From Breoghania sp037026715 (GTDB lineage Bacteria; Pseudomonadota; Alphaproteobacteria; Rhizobiales; Stappiaceae): a stretch of 64,000 nt of DNA. This document shows, piece after piece, positions 40,664 through 49,294 of the stretch. The notes under the pieces are model-generated. The model had not been told where the DNA came from, searched no databases, and was given only the letters and a program-made list of their open reading frames with translations. Numbering within the stretch: position 1 is the first letter of the stretch; each line of letters opens with the position of its first letter. Made by a program: the position numbers and the translations under genes. The stretch spans positions 434,001-498,000 of the forward strand of contig NZ_JBANCG010000002.1 of assembly GCF_037026715.1 (NCBI RefSeq), given 5' to 3'.

Positions 40664-41650
40664 ATGACGGACCAGACAACGACAAGCGCCGAAATGCCCG
40701 ACATGAAGATTTCGGTTGCCCAAGTCTTCGGGATAGAGAGCGATCTGGAAGTGCCGGCCTATTCCAAGACCAGCGAGCACGTTCCGGAAATCGATCCGGA
40801 CTACCTGTTCGATCGCGCCACGACGCTCGCGATCCTCGCCGGATTCGCCCGCAACCGCCGCGTCATGGTCACTGGCTATCACGGCACCGGCAAGTCCACC
40901 CACATCGAGCAGGTCGCCGCCCGGCTGAACTGGCCCTGCGTGCGCGTCAACCTCGACAGCCACATCTCGCGCATTGACCTGATCGGCAAGGACGCCATCG
41001 TCGTGCGCGACGGCAAGCAGGTCACCGAGTTCCGCGACGGCATCCTGCCCTGGGCCTATCAGAACAATGTCGCGCTCGTCTTCGACGAATACGATGCCGG
41101 CCGCCCCGACGTGATGTTCGTCATCCAGCGCGTGCTGGAATCCTCCGGCCGCCTCACGCTGCTCGACCAGTCGCGCGTCATCCGTCCGCACCCCGCCTTC
41201 CGCCTGTTCGCCACCGCCAACACGGTGGGCCTGGGCGATACCTCGGGCCTCTATCACGGCACCCAGCAGATCAATCAGGCCCAGATGGACCGCTGGTCGA
41301 TCGTCGCCACGCTGAACTACCTGCCGCACGACAACGAGGTGAACATCGTTCTGGCCAAGGCCAAGCACTACCAGAACGAGGAAGGTCGCCAGATCGTCTC
41401 CAAGATGGTGCGCATGGCCGACATGACCCGCTCCGCCTTCGTCAACGGCGATCTGTCCACGGTCATGAGCCCGCGGACCGTCATCACCTGGGCGGAGAAC
41501 GCGGACATCTTCGGCGATCTCGGCTACGCCTTCGTCGTGACCTTCCTCAACAAGTGCGACGAGATGGAGCGTTCCGTCGTGGCGGAGTTCTATCAGCGCT
41601 GCTTCGGCCAGGATCTGCCGGATTCCTCGGCCAACGTGGTTCTGTCGTAA
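40664..41650 (+). CDS. cobS: Cobaltochelatase subunit CobS (AAA+ ATPase)
   Basis: A 328-residue AAA+ ATPase of the aerobic cobaltochelatase CobNST. Walker A is GYHGTGKSTHIEQVAARL, Walker B VALVFDEYDAGRPDV, and sensor/arginine-finger-like segments are in FRLFATANTVGLGD and QAQMDRWSIVATL. With CobT it forms rings that drive cobalt insertion into hydrogenobyrinate a,c-diamide by CobN, which is not in the window. ATG 40664 has TGGAGGA 5 bases upstream. cobT follows after 22 bp. Adenosylcobalamin made through this route would serve the mutase at 14-18 kb. Confidence 0.95.
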   Translation: MTDQTTTSAEMPDMKISVAQVFGIESDLEVPAYSKTSEHVPEIDPDYLFDRATTLAILAGFARNRRVMVTGYHGTGKSTHIEQVAARLNWPCVRVNLDSHISRIDLIGKDAIVVRDGKQVTEFRDGILPWAYQNNVALVFDEYDAGRPDVMFVIQRVLESSGRLTLLDQSRVIRPHPAFRLFATANTVGLGDTSGLYHGTQQINQAQMDRWSIVATLNYLPHDNEVNIVLAKAKHYQNEEGRQIVSKMVRMADMTRSAFVNGDLSTVMSPRTVITWAENADIFGDLGYAFVVTFLNKCDEMERSVVAEFYQRCFGQDLPDSSANVVLS

Positions 41651-41672
41651 CGCCGGTCGGAGATCTCAGCCA

Positions 41673-43577
41673 ATGGCGTCGAATACAGGACGGGGCAAGG
41701 GCGAAAACCCGAACGAGCCGTTCAAGCGGGCCGTGGGCGCGACCATGCGCGCCATATCCGGCGAGCCGGAGCTGGAGGTGATCTTCTCCTCCGATCGCTC
41801 CTCGCTCGCCGGCCAGAAGGCGCGGCTGCCGGAGCTTCCGCGCAAGCCGTCGGCGCGCGACATCGCGGTCTCGCGCGGTCAGGGCGACGCGATGGCGCTG
41901 CGGCTTGCCTGTCACGATGCCAAGGTGCATCGCCAGTACGCGCCCGAGGGCCAGGAGGCGCGTGCCGTCTACGAGGCGGTGGAGCAGGCGCGCTGCGAAT
42001 CCATCGGCGCGCGGCGGATGTCGGGGGTCGCGGACAACTTGTCCGCCATGCTGGACGAGCGTTACGTGCGCGCCGGCTATGCCGACGTGACCGAGCGCTC
42101 CGAGGCGCCGCTGGAAGACGCGCTGGCGCTGATCGTGCGCGAAAAGCTCACCGGCAAGGCTCCGCCGGCGTCCGCATTGCCCGTCGTCGACATGTGGCGG
42201 AGCTGGATCGAGGAACGTGGCGCCGGTGCACTCGACGGCCTGCTTTCGCGCATCGACAACCAGAAGGACTTCGCCACCGGCGTGCGCTCGCTGCTCGCCG
42301 CCCTCGACCTTGCGGAGGACATCGGCGAGGAGAGTGAGGATCAGGACGAGGACCAGCAGCCCGAGGGCGGCGAGGACCAGAGTTCGGAAAACTCGTCGGG
42401 CGAAAGCGAGGAAATGGAGGGCGAGGACACCGCCGAGGCCCAGGAAAGCGAGATGCCCGGCTCCGAGGAGGAGATGGGCGAATCGGAAGCCGGCGACACC
42501 TATGCCGATGATTTCCAGGATCAGGAAGGCGATGCGGAGGCCGAGGATGCCGGCGAGGCGCAACGCCCGGAGTTGCCCTTCACCAACCAGCCGCCTTCCG
42601 ACTACAAGGTTTTCACGACGCGCTTCGACGAGGTCGTTCTGGCGGAGGATCTTTGCGAGGCTGCGGAACTCGACCGGCTTCGCGCCTTCCTCGACAAGCA
42701 GCTCGTCAACCTGCAGGGCGCTGTCTCCAGGCTCGCCAACCGCTTGCAGCGCCGCCTGATGGCGCAGCAGAACCGCTCCTGGGACTTCGATCTGGAAGAG
42801 GGTATTCTCGATACCGCCCGCCTGCCGCGGCTCGTCATCGATCCGATGCAGCCGCTCGCCTTCAAGCAGGAGAAGGACACCAACTTCCGCGACACCATCG
42901 TCACGCTGCTGCTGGACAATTCCGGCTCCATGCGCGGACGTCCGATCACGGTGGCGGCGGCGTGTGCCGACATTCTCGCCCGCACGCTGGAGCGTTGCGG
43001 CGTGAAGGTGGAGATCCTGGGCTTCACCACGCGCGCGTGGAAGGGCGGCCAGTCGCGCGAGGCCTGGCTTGGCGCCAACAAGCCCGTGACGCCCGGCCGT
43101 CTCAACGACCTGCGCCACATCATCTACAAGGCGGCCGATGCGCCGTGGCGGCGGGCCCGGCGCAATCTCGGGTTGATGATGCGCGAGGGGCTCTTGAAGG
43201 AGAACATCGACGGCGAGGCGCTGGAATGGGCGCACACCCGGCTTCTCGGCCGGCCCGAGCAGCGCCGCATCCTGATGGTCATCTCCGACGGCGCGCCGGT
43301 CGACGATTCCACGCTGTCGGTCAATCCGGGCAACTATCTGGAGCGGCACCTGCGCCATGTCATCGAGGCGATCGAGACGCGGTCTCCGGTCGAACTCATC
43401 GCCATCGGCATCGGCCACGACGTGACCCGCTACTATCGCCGCGCGGTCACCATCGTCGATGCGGAGGAACTGGCAGGCGCCATGACCGAGCAGCTCGCCT
43501 CGCTGTTTGAGGAAATGCCGACGCATGGTGCAAGCCGGGGCGCGAGCCAGGGCGGTCGCGGCCGTCGGCGCGCGTGA
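41673..43577 (+). CDS. cobT: Cobaltochelatase subunit CobT
   Basis: A 634-residue protein. An N-terminal helical domain (about 1-225) is followed by a very acidic linker (about 230-300, rich in E/D/S/Q) and a C-terminal VWA domain with the MIDAS LLLDNSGSM and its later ligands (around TTRAWKGG and ISDGAPVDD). This architecture is the standard CobT of the CobNST chelatase. The start ATG 41673 lies 22 bp after cobS, with a weak ribosome binding site. The final codons overlap the start of the esterase-like gene by four bases (GTGA). Confidence 0.95.
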   Translation: MASNTGRGKGENPNEPFKRAVGATMRAISGEPELEVIFSSDRSSLAGQKARLPELPRKPSARDIAVSRGQGDAMALRLACHDAKVHRQYAPEGQEARAVYEAVEQARCESIGARRMSGVADNLSAMLDERYVRAGYADVTERSEAPLEDALALIVREKLTGKAPPASALPVVDMWRSWIEERGAGALDGLLSRIDNQKDFATGVRSLLAALDLAEDIGEESEDQDEDQQPEGGEDQSSENSSGESEEMEGEDTAEAQESEMPGSEEEMGESEAGDTYADDFQDQEGDAEAEDAGEAQRPELPFTNQPPSDYKVFTTRFDEVVLAEDLCEAAELDRLRAFLDKQLVNLQGAVSRLANRLQRRLMAQQNRSWDFDLEEGILDTARLPRLVIDPMQPLAFKQEKDTNFRDTIVTLLLDNSGSMRGRPITVAAACADILARTLERCGVKVEILGFTTRAWKGGQSREAWLGANKPVTPGRLNDLRHIIYKAADAPWRRARRNLGLMMREGLLKENIDGEALEWAHTRLLGRPEQRRILMVISDGAPVDDSTLSVNPGNYLERHLRHVIEAIETRSPVELIAIGIGHDVTRYYRRAVTIVDAEELAGAMTEQLASLFEEMPTHGASRGASQGGRGRRRA

Positions 43578-44683
43578 CAGGCGAGCCGTGCGGGCCACGG
43601 GCGTTGTCCGGCCGTGGTCTGGCGGGGCGGGCGATGGCTCTTGCGCTCTCCCTGGTGCTCGCCGTCGGCGCACCCGCCCTCGCCAAGGACCGGCGCACGC
43701 TCGCGCCCGGCCGGCATGACCTGCAGATCCGCTTCGAGCCGCTTCCCTCCTTCAAGCTGCGCGATCATGAGCGCACGCGGTTCGGGGCTTTGAAATGGCT
43801 GGGCGGCGGTGTCCTGTCCTCGCCCAACCCGCATCTGGGCGGGCTCTCCGGGCTCGAAGGTCTGGACGGCGGCCGTCGCATGCTCGCCATCTCCGACAAC
43901 GGTTTGTGGTTTTCCTTCGATCTCGATATTGACGCGAACGGAGCGCCTGTCGGCATCGGCAAGGCCTGGGTAGCGCCGATGCTGGACCGGGCGGGCAATC
44001 CGATGATCCGCAAGTCGGAGGCGGACAGCGAGGGGTTGGCACTGCGCCCGCGCGCTGACGGCGGCGACGACTATCTCGTGTCCTTCGAGGGCGATCCGCG
44101 CATCTACGCCTATCGCGACGAGACGGCCCGGCCGGATACCGACGAGTTCCCTCTGCCGCGCGATATCCGCCGTCATCTGGGCTCCAACCGGGGGCTGGAA
44201 GCGCTGGCCTATGCCGCCTCCGGACCGTTGGCGGGTGCGACGGTGGCGATCGGCGAACTCGACAAGCTGCGCAGCGATCGTCTGTCGGGATGGCTCTTCC
44301 GCACCGACGGCAAGCGCGTGTCCTTCTCGCTGCTGGCAAGCGACAACTATGCTGCCACCGATGCCGCATTCCTGCCCGGCGGCGATCTGCTGCTGCTGGA
44401 ACGACGCTTCAACCTCGCCCAGGGCGTCGGCATGCGCATCCGCCGGTTTCCCGCCGCTGCCCTTGCTGGGGCGGATGGTCTTGCCGGCACGGTCCTGGTG
44501 GAGGCCGATCTCTCCTATCAGATCGACAATATGGAAGGCCTTTCGGTCGATGTTGACGAGGCTGGTCGTGTGCTCCTGACGGTGATTTCCGACGACAACC
44601 GCTCGATCCTGCAGCGCACGCTGCTGCTGCGCTTCGAACTGGTGGAGCGCGGCCAGACCCCGAAAGCGAAGCCGACGCGGTAG
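43574..44683 (+). CDS. Exported esterase-like protein of the phytase fold (PF13449)
   Basis: A 369-residue protein with a hydrophobic signal segment (AMALALSLVLAVGAPALAK) after about 20 basic residues, then a beta-propeller-like 'esterase-like activity of phytase' domain (LGGLSGLEGLDGGRRMLAISDNG, DSEGLALRPR, SNRGLEALAY, NMEGLSVDVDEAG). The repeated E-G/E-A-L pattern and the aspartates following it are characteristic of the family. Substrate unknown. GTG 43574 overlaps the cobT stop (GTGA), so it is coupled to cobST, an arrangement conserved in related genomes but without a known link to cobalamin. A large palindromic element begins 35 bp after the stop. Confidence 0.85.
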   Translation: MTGEPCGPRALSGRGLAGRAMALALSLVLAVGAPALAKDRRTLAPGRHDLQIRFEPLPSFKLRDHERTRFGALKWLGGGVLSSPNPHLGGLSGLEGLDGGRRMLAISDNGLWFSFDLDIDANGAPVGIGKAWVAPMLDRAGNPMIRKSEADSEGLALRPRADGGDDYLVSFEGDPRIYAYRDETARPDTDEFPLPRDIRRHLGSNRGLEALAYAASGPLAGATVAIGELDKLRSDRLSGWLFRTDGKRVSFSLLASDNYAATDAAFLPGGDLLLLERRFNLAQGVGMRIRRFPAAALAGADGLAGTVLVEADLSYQIDNMEGLSVDVDEAGRVLLTVISDDNRSILQRTLLLRFELVERGQTPKAKPTR

Positions 44684-44717
44684 ATCGTTTCAGGGGAGCT
44701 GATCGCGGGGTTTCGTG

Positions 44718-45026
44718 CTGCGGCCCATCCTTCAAGACGACCCTTAGGGCCTCTTCAGAGCCCGGCCCGGAAATGGTATCGGGCTATGCGCTTTCGGTTA
44801 TTCCCCCTCATGCCCCACCGCCGTCATTGCCCGGCGAAGTCCGGGCAATCCACCGCCAGCCGCAGCATTCGGTGCGCGCGCTGGATCACCCGGACTTCGC
44901 CGGGTGATGACGATGGAGGGGTATGAAGGCGCGGAGAATTCGAGGCGAAGAACCGGTTACCGTTTTCGGACCAGGCTCTGAGGCGGACGCGAAGCGTCCG
45001 TCTCTAAGGACGGGCGGCTTGCGCCC
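44718..45026. repeat. Long palindromic element, copy 1 (about 309 bp)
   Basis: The outer arms (44718-44790 and about 44946-45026) are imperfect inverted repeats: TCCTTCAAGACG...CTTCAGAG...GGAAATGGTATCGGGC on the left pairs with GTTACCGTTTTCGGACC...GCTCTGAGG...CGTCTCTAAGGA on the right. The core holds two hairpins, ATTGCCCGGCGAAGTCCGGG (from 44826) and GATCACCCGGACTTCGCCGG (from 44884). The same architecture recurs at 56954-57260. It contains no open frame of note and lies 35 bp after the stop of the esterase-like gene. Confidence 0.85.
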
Positions 45027-45076
45027 GTGCAGCCGTGAATTGCTCTGGCCGAACGGGATTCATGCGGCCTGCTCAA

Positions 45077-45242
45077 CGCGTTACCGTAACGCGCAGCGGC
45101 AAGGTGAGCCGCTACGTATCAGCGCACCCGTAAACCAATTGACCCGAATCCCGCTCCTGTCAGAAAAAGGCCAGAAAACCGCCACTTTTTCCGGCTTTTG
45201 GTTTGAAAATGCTCTGGGCGTGTAAACGTCTTGGTTACCAAG
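45077..45242. promoter_or_regulatory. Two perfect palindromes upstream of the DUF2778 gene
   Basis: CGCGTTAC-C-GTAACGCG (45077-45093, 8+1+8) and CTTGGT-T-ACCAAG (45230-45242, 6+1+6) are perfect and outside the repeat element. The second lies about 105 bp upstream of ATG 45346. Both look like dimer-binding operators, but no regulator is assigned. Confidence 0.4.
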
Positions 45243-45345
45243 ATATCTGACAGTCGTAGCCGTAGTCAGCCGAAGCACCCGGTTCAGCGCAGTGACCGCT
45301 GCCGGTGTTCAGTATCGAGTAAGCGGCGTCGTACGGCCGCCAGAT

Positions 45346-46668
45346 ATGCCAGTCTGGATCCGCATGTTTTTGAGTAAGAAGCCGTCCGGCTCTTCCTGCC
45401 CGACCAAAGGCGGAGAAAGTGCGCGAACACGAGGCTCGCGCGTCGGACTTGTCATTCCGTGCGTCGCGTTCGCGGGGCTCGCCTTCGCTCTCGCGCTGTC
45501 GGGCGCGGCGATGACATTCGTGTCCGTTTCTTCCGAGCACCGCCTGAGCGCGGACGCACGGTCCTTTTCCTCCATGATAACGCCGACGCCGGGCTATCGT
45601 TCCGCGCGCATTTCCTCTGCCGTCCTCGCCGGACGCGACCGCGCCGCGCGCGCTAAGGCCGCCCGCCTGGAAGTCGCCGAGGACGCCGCAGCCGGGTTCG
45701 ATACGCTCGCCGCCCGCCTCAACGAGGAAACCGCGCAGGCCAACCGGACCGTCTCGATCCAGAAGGCGGCCGAGATCGCGCTGGCCGCCGAGCTTGCCAA
45801 GCGGGTGCTGACCCGTCGGCTGCTGGCGGCACGCGGCATGATGCCAGACGCAGCCCCCGATGCCACCCCCGGGGAGGCGCCGGTCCGGCTTGCCTCGCTC
45901 GAGGTGGAGGCGGACGATGGCGGCGACGTGCTGGAGGTGCCGCTTGCTGTGGAGCCGGAGCCCAAGCCCTCGATCGAGATCGAGGCCGAGGTCGAGACGG
46001 AGACTCAAGGCAACGGCGGCCGTGTCGCGGTGCGCGAGGAGGTCGAGGTGGAGGAGACCCCCACCGTCGCCGCGCTTCTGCCGGAGATTGCACCTGTTCC
46101 CCAGCGCCGTCCCGATGTGCGGGTCGCCGCGCGCCAGAGCACCGGCAAGCCCGCCGTTCTCGCCTATGCGCGCGCGGAGGATCCCGAGGACGATGAGGGC
46201 GGCGTCTTTTCGGGTCTGAAGAAGGTGTTTCGGTCCAACGACATGGCCATGCCCGGTCGCGGCAGCGGCGTCGCCGTCTATGACATCAAGGCCGCCGTCG
46301 TCTACATGCCCGACGGGCAGAAGCTGGAGGCCCATTCCGGCCTCGGCCACATGAAGGACAACCCGAATTACGTTGATCGCCGCATGGTCGGCCCGACGCC
46401 GCCCAACATCTACAATCTGCGCATGCGCGAGGCGCGCTTCCACGGCGTGGAGGCGATCCGCATGCTGCCGACGGACCGCGACGCGATGAACGGCCGCGAC
46501 GGCATCCTCGCCCACACCTACATGCTGCGCGGCACCAACGGTTCCAACGGCTGCCTGGTGTTCAAGCACTACGATAGGTTCCTCGCCGCCTTCAAGGCCG
46601 GCAAGGTCAACAAGATCATCGTCGTGCCGGACCTCTCCCACCTGCCGACCTACATGGCCTCGCTTTGA
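45346..46668 (+). CDS. Membrane-anchored DUF2778 (Tlde1-like L,D-transpeptidase) protein
   Basis: About 440 residues. A short cytoplasmic N terminus precedes one transmembrane segment (LVIPCVAFAGLAFALALSGAAM), then a helical and acidic low-complexity linker (EVEADDGGDVLEVP, EIEAEVETE). The C-terminal domain (about the last 140 residues) is DUF2778: VYDIKAAVVYMPDGQKLEAHSGLG, VGPTPPNIYNLRMRE, and the probable catalytic pair in LAHTYMLRGTNGSNGC (His and Cys). This domain is shared with Tlde1 peptidoglycan effectors, which act as L,D-transpeptidases/carboxypeptidases. Here the long anchored form suggests a housekeeping cell-wall role. ATG 45346 is used; GTG 45292 and ATG 45364 are alternatives. 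Confidence 0.82.
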   Translation: MPVWIRMFLSKKPSGSSCPTKGGESARTRGSRVGLVIPCVAFAGLAFALALSGAAMTFVSVSSEHRLSADARSFSSMITPTPGYRSARISSAVLAGRDRAARAKAARLEVAEDAAAGFDTLAARLNEETAQANRTVSIQKAAEIALAAELAKRVLTRRLLAARGMMPDAAPDATPGEAPVRLASLEVEADDGGDVLEVPLAVEPEPKPSIEIEAEVETETQGNGGRVAVREEVEVEETPTVAALLPEIAPVPQRRPDVRVAARQSTGKPAVLAYARAEDPEDDEGGVFSGLKKVFRSNDMAMPGRGSGVAVYDIKAAVVYMPDGQKLEAHSGLGHMKDNPNYVDRRMVGPTPPNIYNLRMREARFHGVEAIRMLPTDRDAMNGRDGILAHTYMLRGTNGSNGCLVFKHYDRFLAAFKAGKVNKIIVVPDLSHLPTYMASL

Positions 46669-46752
46669 AGTGAGGGGGCGGAGGTTGATCCGAACGCGGC
46701 GATAGCGATGCGTGCCGATTGACGGAACCTGCAGGGTGCTGTGCCCGCGCCG

Positions 46753-46897
46753 CTCGCTCCCCTCTCCCCCTTGTGGGGGAGATGTCACGCGCATGCGTGA
46801 CAGAGGGGGGTAACGCTGCTTGCTCCGAACCTGCCGCTTCACCCCCCTCTGTCGGCCAAGGCCGACATCTCCCCCGCAAGGGGGAGAGGGGAACGAG
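46753..46897. repeat. Palindromic intergenic repeat at a convergent junction
   Basis: Two hairpins face each other: CTCTCCCCCTTGTGGGGGAG with GATGTCACGC...GTGACAGAGGGGGG (46761-46810), and ACCCCCCTCTGTCGG...CCGACATCTCCCCCGC with AAGGGGGAGAGGGG (46841-46892). The first is largely the reverse complement of the second, so the whole 145 bp is one inverted repeat. It resembles palindromic units known from rhizobia. It occupies the gap between the convergent DUF2778 and oligopeptidase B genes. Confidence 0.85.
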
Positions 46898-46935
46898 TGG
46901 CAGGCGCACGGGTATCTCTGGCTCCGAAGACGACC

Positions 46936-49020
46936 CTATGCCCTGCCGGCGACCTTCAGGGCGAAGGCCCAGTTGAACGCCACTTCCTTCAGCCGGTCGA
47001 AGCGGCCAGATGCGCCGCCGTGGCCGGCGTCCATGTTGGTCTTCAGCAGCAGAAGGTTGTCGTCGGTCTTCTTCTCGCGAAGCTTCGCCACCCACTTGGC
47101 CGGTTCCCAGTAGGTCACGCGCGGATCGGTGAGCCCGCCCACGGCGAGGATCGCCGGGTAGGCCTGGCTCGTGACATTGTCGACCGGCGAATAGGCGGCG
47201 ATATAGCGATAGGCGTCCTCGCTCTCGACCGGGTTGCCCCATTCCGGCCATTCCGGCGGGGTCAGCGGCAAGGTGTCGTCGAGCATGGTTGAGAGCACGT
47301 CGACGAAGGGGACCTCCGCGATGATGCCGGCGAAGAGATCCGGCGCGCGGTTGGCGACGACACCCATCAGCATGCCGCCGGCAGACCCACCCTGCGCGAT
47401 GATCCGCCCGCGCGAGGTGAACTTCTCCTTCGCCAGATGCTCGCCGGCGGCGATGAAGTCGGTAAAGGTGTTCATCTTGTGCTGGCGCCGGCCGTCGGCG
47501 TACCAGGCAAACCCCTTGTCCTTGCCGCCACGGATATGCGCGATGGCATAGACGAAGCCGCGATCGACGAGCGACAGCGCATTGGTGGAAAAGCTCGCCG
47601 GGATCGAGATGCCGTAGGAACCGTAGCCGTAGAGCAGGCACGGCGCGGTGCCGTCGAGCGGCGTATCCTTGCCATAGAGCAGCGTGACCGGCACCTCAGC
47701 GCCGTCCTCGGCCTTTGCCATCACCCGGCGGGTGACATAATCGTCCGGGTTGTGGCCGGACGGCACCTCCTGCTCCTTGCGAAGCACGCGCTCGCGCGTG
47801 TCCATGTCGTAATCGTAGACGCGCGTCGGCGTGGTCATCGACGAATAGGAGAAGCGCAGGGAGGCCGTGTCGAATTCGTAGCCGCCGCCGGCCCCCAGCG
47901 AGTAGGCCTCCTCGTCGAAGGCTATCTCGTGCTCGATGCCGTCGGCGAGCCGGCGGATGACGATACGCGGCAGCGAGTTTTCCCGCTCAAGCCGCACCAT
48001 GTGGTTCTCGTAGACCGTCAGCGACAGGATCAGCCGGCCCGGCTTGTGGGCAACGAGATCACTCCAGTTCTCCCGCCCCGGCGCATCCGCCGGTGCCGTC
48101 ACGATCTTGAAGTCCTCCGCGCCGTCGGCGTTGGCGAGGATATAGAACGTGTCGCCGCGATGCTCGATGTCGTATTCCTCGCCCGTCTTGCGCGGGGCGA
48201 TGAGCTTCGGTGCGCCCGTCGGTTCGTCGGCATCGATCAGCCAGCACTCCGACGTCTCGTGGTCGTGGATGTCGATGGCGATGTACTTGCCCGACTGCGT
48301 CTTGCCGACGCCGACGAAGAAGCCCGGATCCTTTTCCTCGTAGACGCACACGTCCGCCTCGCGCGGCGTGCCGACCGTATGGCGGAAGACCTTGCACGGC
48401 CGGTGGTTGCCGTCGAGCCAGACGTAGAACAGGGTCGCTCCGTCGTTGGCCCACACCGTGCCGCCGCTCGTTTCCGGGATTTCGTCGGAAAGATCCTTGC
48501 CTGTCGCCGCATCGCGAAGCCGCAGGGTGAAGAATTCCGAACCCGCCTCGTCGCTCGACCAGGCTATAAGCTTGTGGTCGGTCGAGTGGTCGACGCCGGC
48601 CAGCCGGAAATAGGCCTTGCCCTCGGCCAACTCGTTGGCATCCAGAAGCACCGTTTCGTCGCCGCCCTCGCGCGGGGTCCGGACGACCTTCGGGTGCTGC
48701 GCGCCTTCCTCGTAGCGGGTTGCGTAGGCATAGGGGCCGTCGGGCGCGGGCACGGAGGAGTCGTCCTGCTTGATACGGCCCTTCAACTCCTCGAAAAGTG
48801 TCTCCTGCAGCGCTTGCGTGTCAGCCATCGCTGCGTCCGTGTAGGCGTTCTCCGCCTCCAGATAGGCGCGGATGTCGGCGGCGAGCACGCCCGGGTCGCG
48901 CATCACCTCCTGCCAGTTCCCGGCGCGGAGCCAGGCGTAGTCGTCGGTTTTGGTGATGCCGTGGGTGACGGTGGCGAAGGGGCGCTTGTCGGCGCGCGGG
49001 GGTGTGGGTGTCTGTGTCAT
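46936..49020 (-). CDS. ptrB: Oligopeptidase B (S9 family serine peptidase)
   Basis: A 694-residue prolyl-oligopeptidase-fold enzyme of the S9A/oligopeptidase B group. An N-terminal seven-bladed propeller (about 70-410) is followed by the alpha/beta-hydrolase domain with the nucleophile in RGRIIAQGGSAGGMLMGV (GGSAGG). The catalytic aspartate lies near SYPAILAVGGLTDPRV and the histidine in TNMDAGHGGASGRFD. It cleaves small peptides after basic residues. ATG 49020 (MTQTPTPPRADKRPF) is chosen; the frame extends to 49086 but the extra residues are atypical. It is divergent from the diguanylate cyclase gene across 274 bp. Confidence 0.92.
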   Translation of the reverse strand: MTQTPTPPRADKRPFATVTHGITKTDDYAWLRAGNWQEVMRDPGVLAADIRAYLEAENAYTDAAMADTQALQETLFEELKGRIKQDDSSVPAPDGPYAYATRYEEGAQHPKVVRTPREGGDETVLLDANELAEGKAYFRLAGVDHSTDHKLIAWSSDEAGSEFFTLRLRDAATGKDLSDEIPETSGGTVWANDGATLFYVWLDGNHRPCKVFRHTVGTPREADVCVYEEKDPGFFVGVGKTQSGKYIAIDIHDHETSECWLIDADEPTGAPKLIAPRKTGEEYDIEHRGDTFYILANADGAEDFKIVTAPADAPGRENWSDLVAHKPGRLILSLTVYENHMVRLERENSLPRIVIRRLADGIEHEIAFDEEAYSLGAGGGYEFDTASLRFSYSSMTTPTRVYDYDMDTRERVLRKEQEVPSGHNPDDYVTRRVMAKAEDGAEVPVTLLYGKDTPLDGTAPCLLYGYGSYGISIPASFSTNALSLVDRGFVYAIAHIRGGKDKGFAWYADGRRQHKMNTFTDFIAAGEHLAKEKFTSRGRIIAQGGSAGGMLMGVVANRAPDLFAGIIAEVPFVDVLSTMLDDTLPLTPPEWPEWGNPVESEDAYRYIAAYSPVDNVTSQAYPAILAVGGLTDPRVTYWEPAKWVAKLREKKTDDNLLLLKTNMDAGHGGASGRFDRLKEVAFNWAFALKVAGRA

Positions 49021-49294
49021 GAATGGGGAGGTAACCACGCTTTGCGGCAATGGCAAGAGGTAACGGGCGGCTGTTTTCCCACCCATCCGCGTGCCAGGGT
49101 TAAAGCAATCTATACTGGCAGAAATGGCAGGCCGCTGCGGTCCGCAGGTTGCCAGAGACCGCAGTTTTCATGGCGCTTCGCAAATGCTTCGAATTTTACA
49201 TATCCGCTTCATTCGTCCTTAGAGCCCGCCGGTCTTATTGCACGCTGTGGTCGCATCGCTGGCCACCAAGAAATGAAGAGAGCGGGTTGAACAG

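Larger units (their letters stand above)
44684..45345. other. Gap of 662 bp: long palindromic element plus promoter-side palindromes
   Basis: The left half is the 309-bp palindromic element (separate entry). The right half (45027-45345) has two perfect palindromes, CGCGTTAC-C-GTAACGCG (45077-45093) and CTTGGT-T-ACCAAG (45230-45242), and AT-richer sequence upstream of the DUF2778 gene. No coding sequence is supported. Confidence 0.5.

Noticed and set aside
41547..43673. 708-codon minus-strand frame opposite cobT
   Set aside because: Low-complexity, Arg/His/Leu-rich translation antisense to a complete cobT. GC-rich third positions create long antisense frames.
47437..49290. 617-codon plus-strand frame opposite oligopeptidase B
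   Set aside because: Antisense shadow with no domain signal; ptrB is complete on the other strand.
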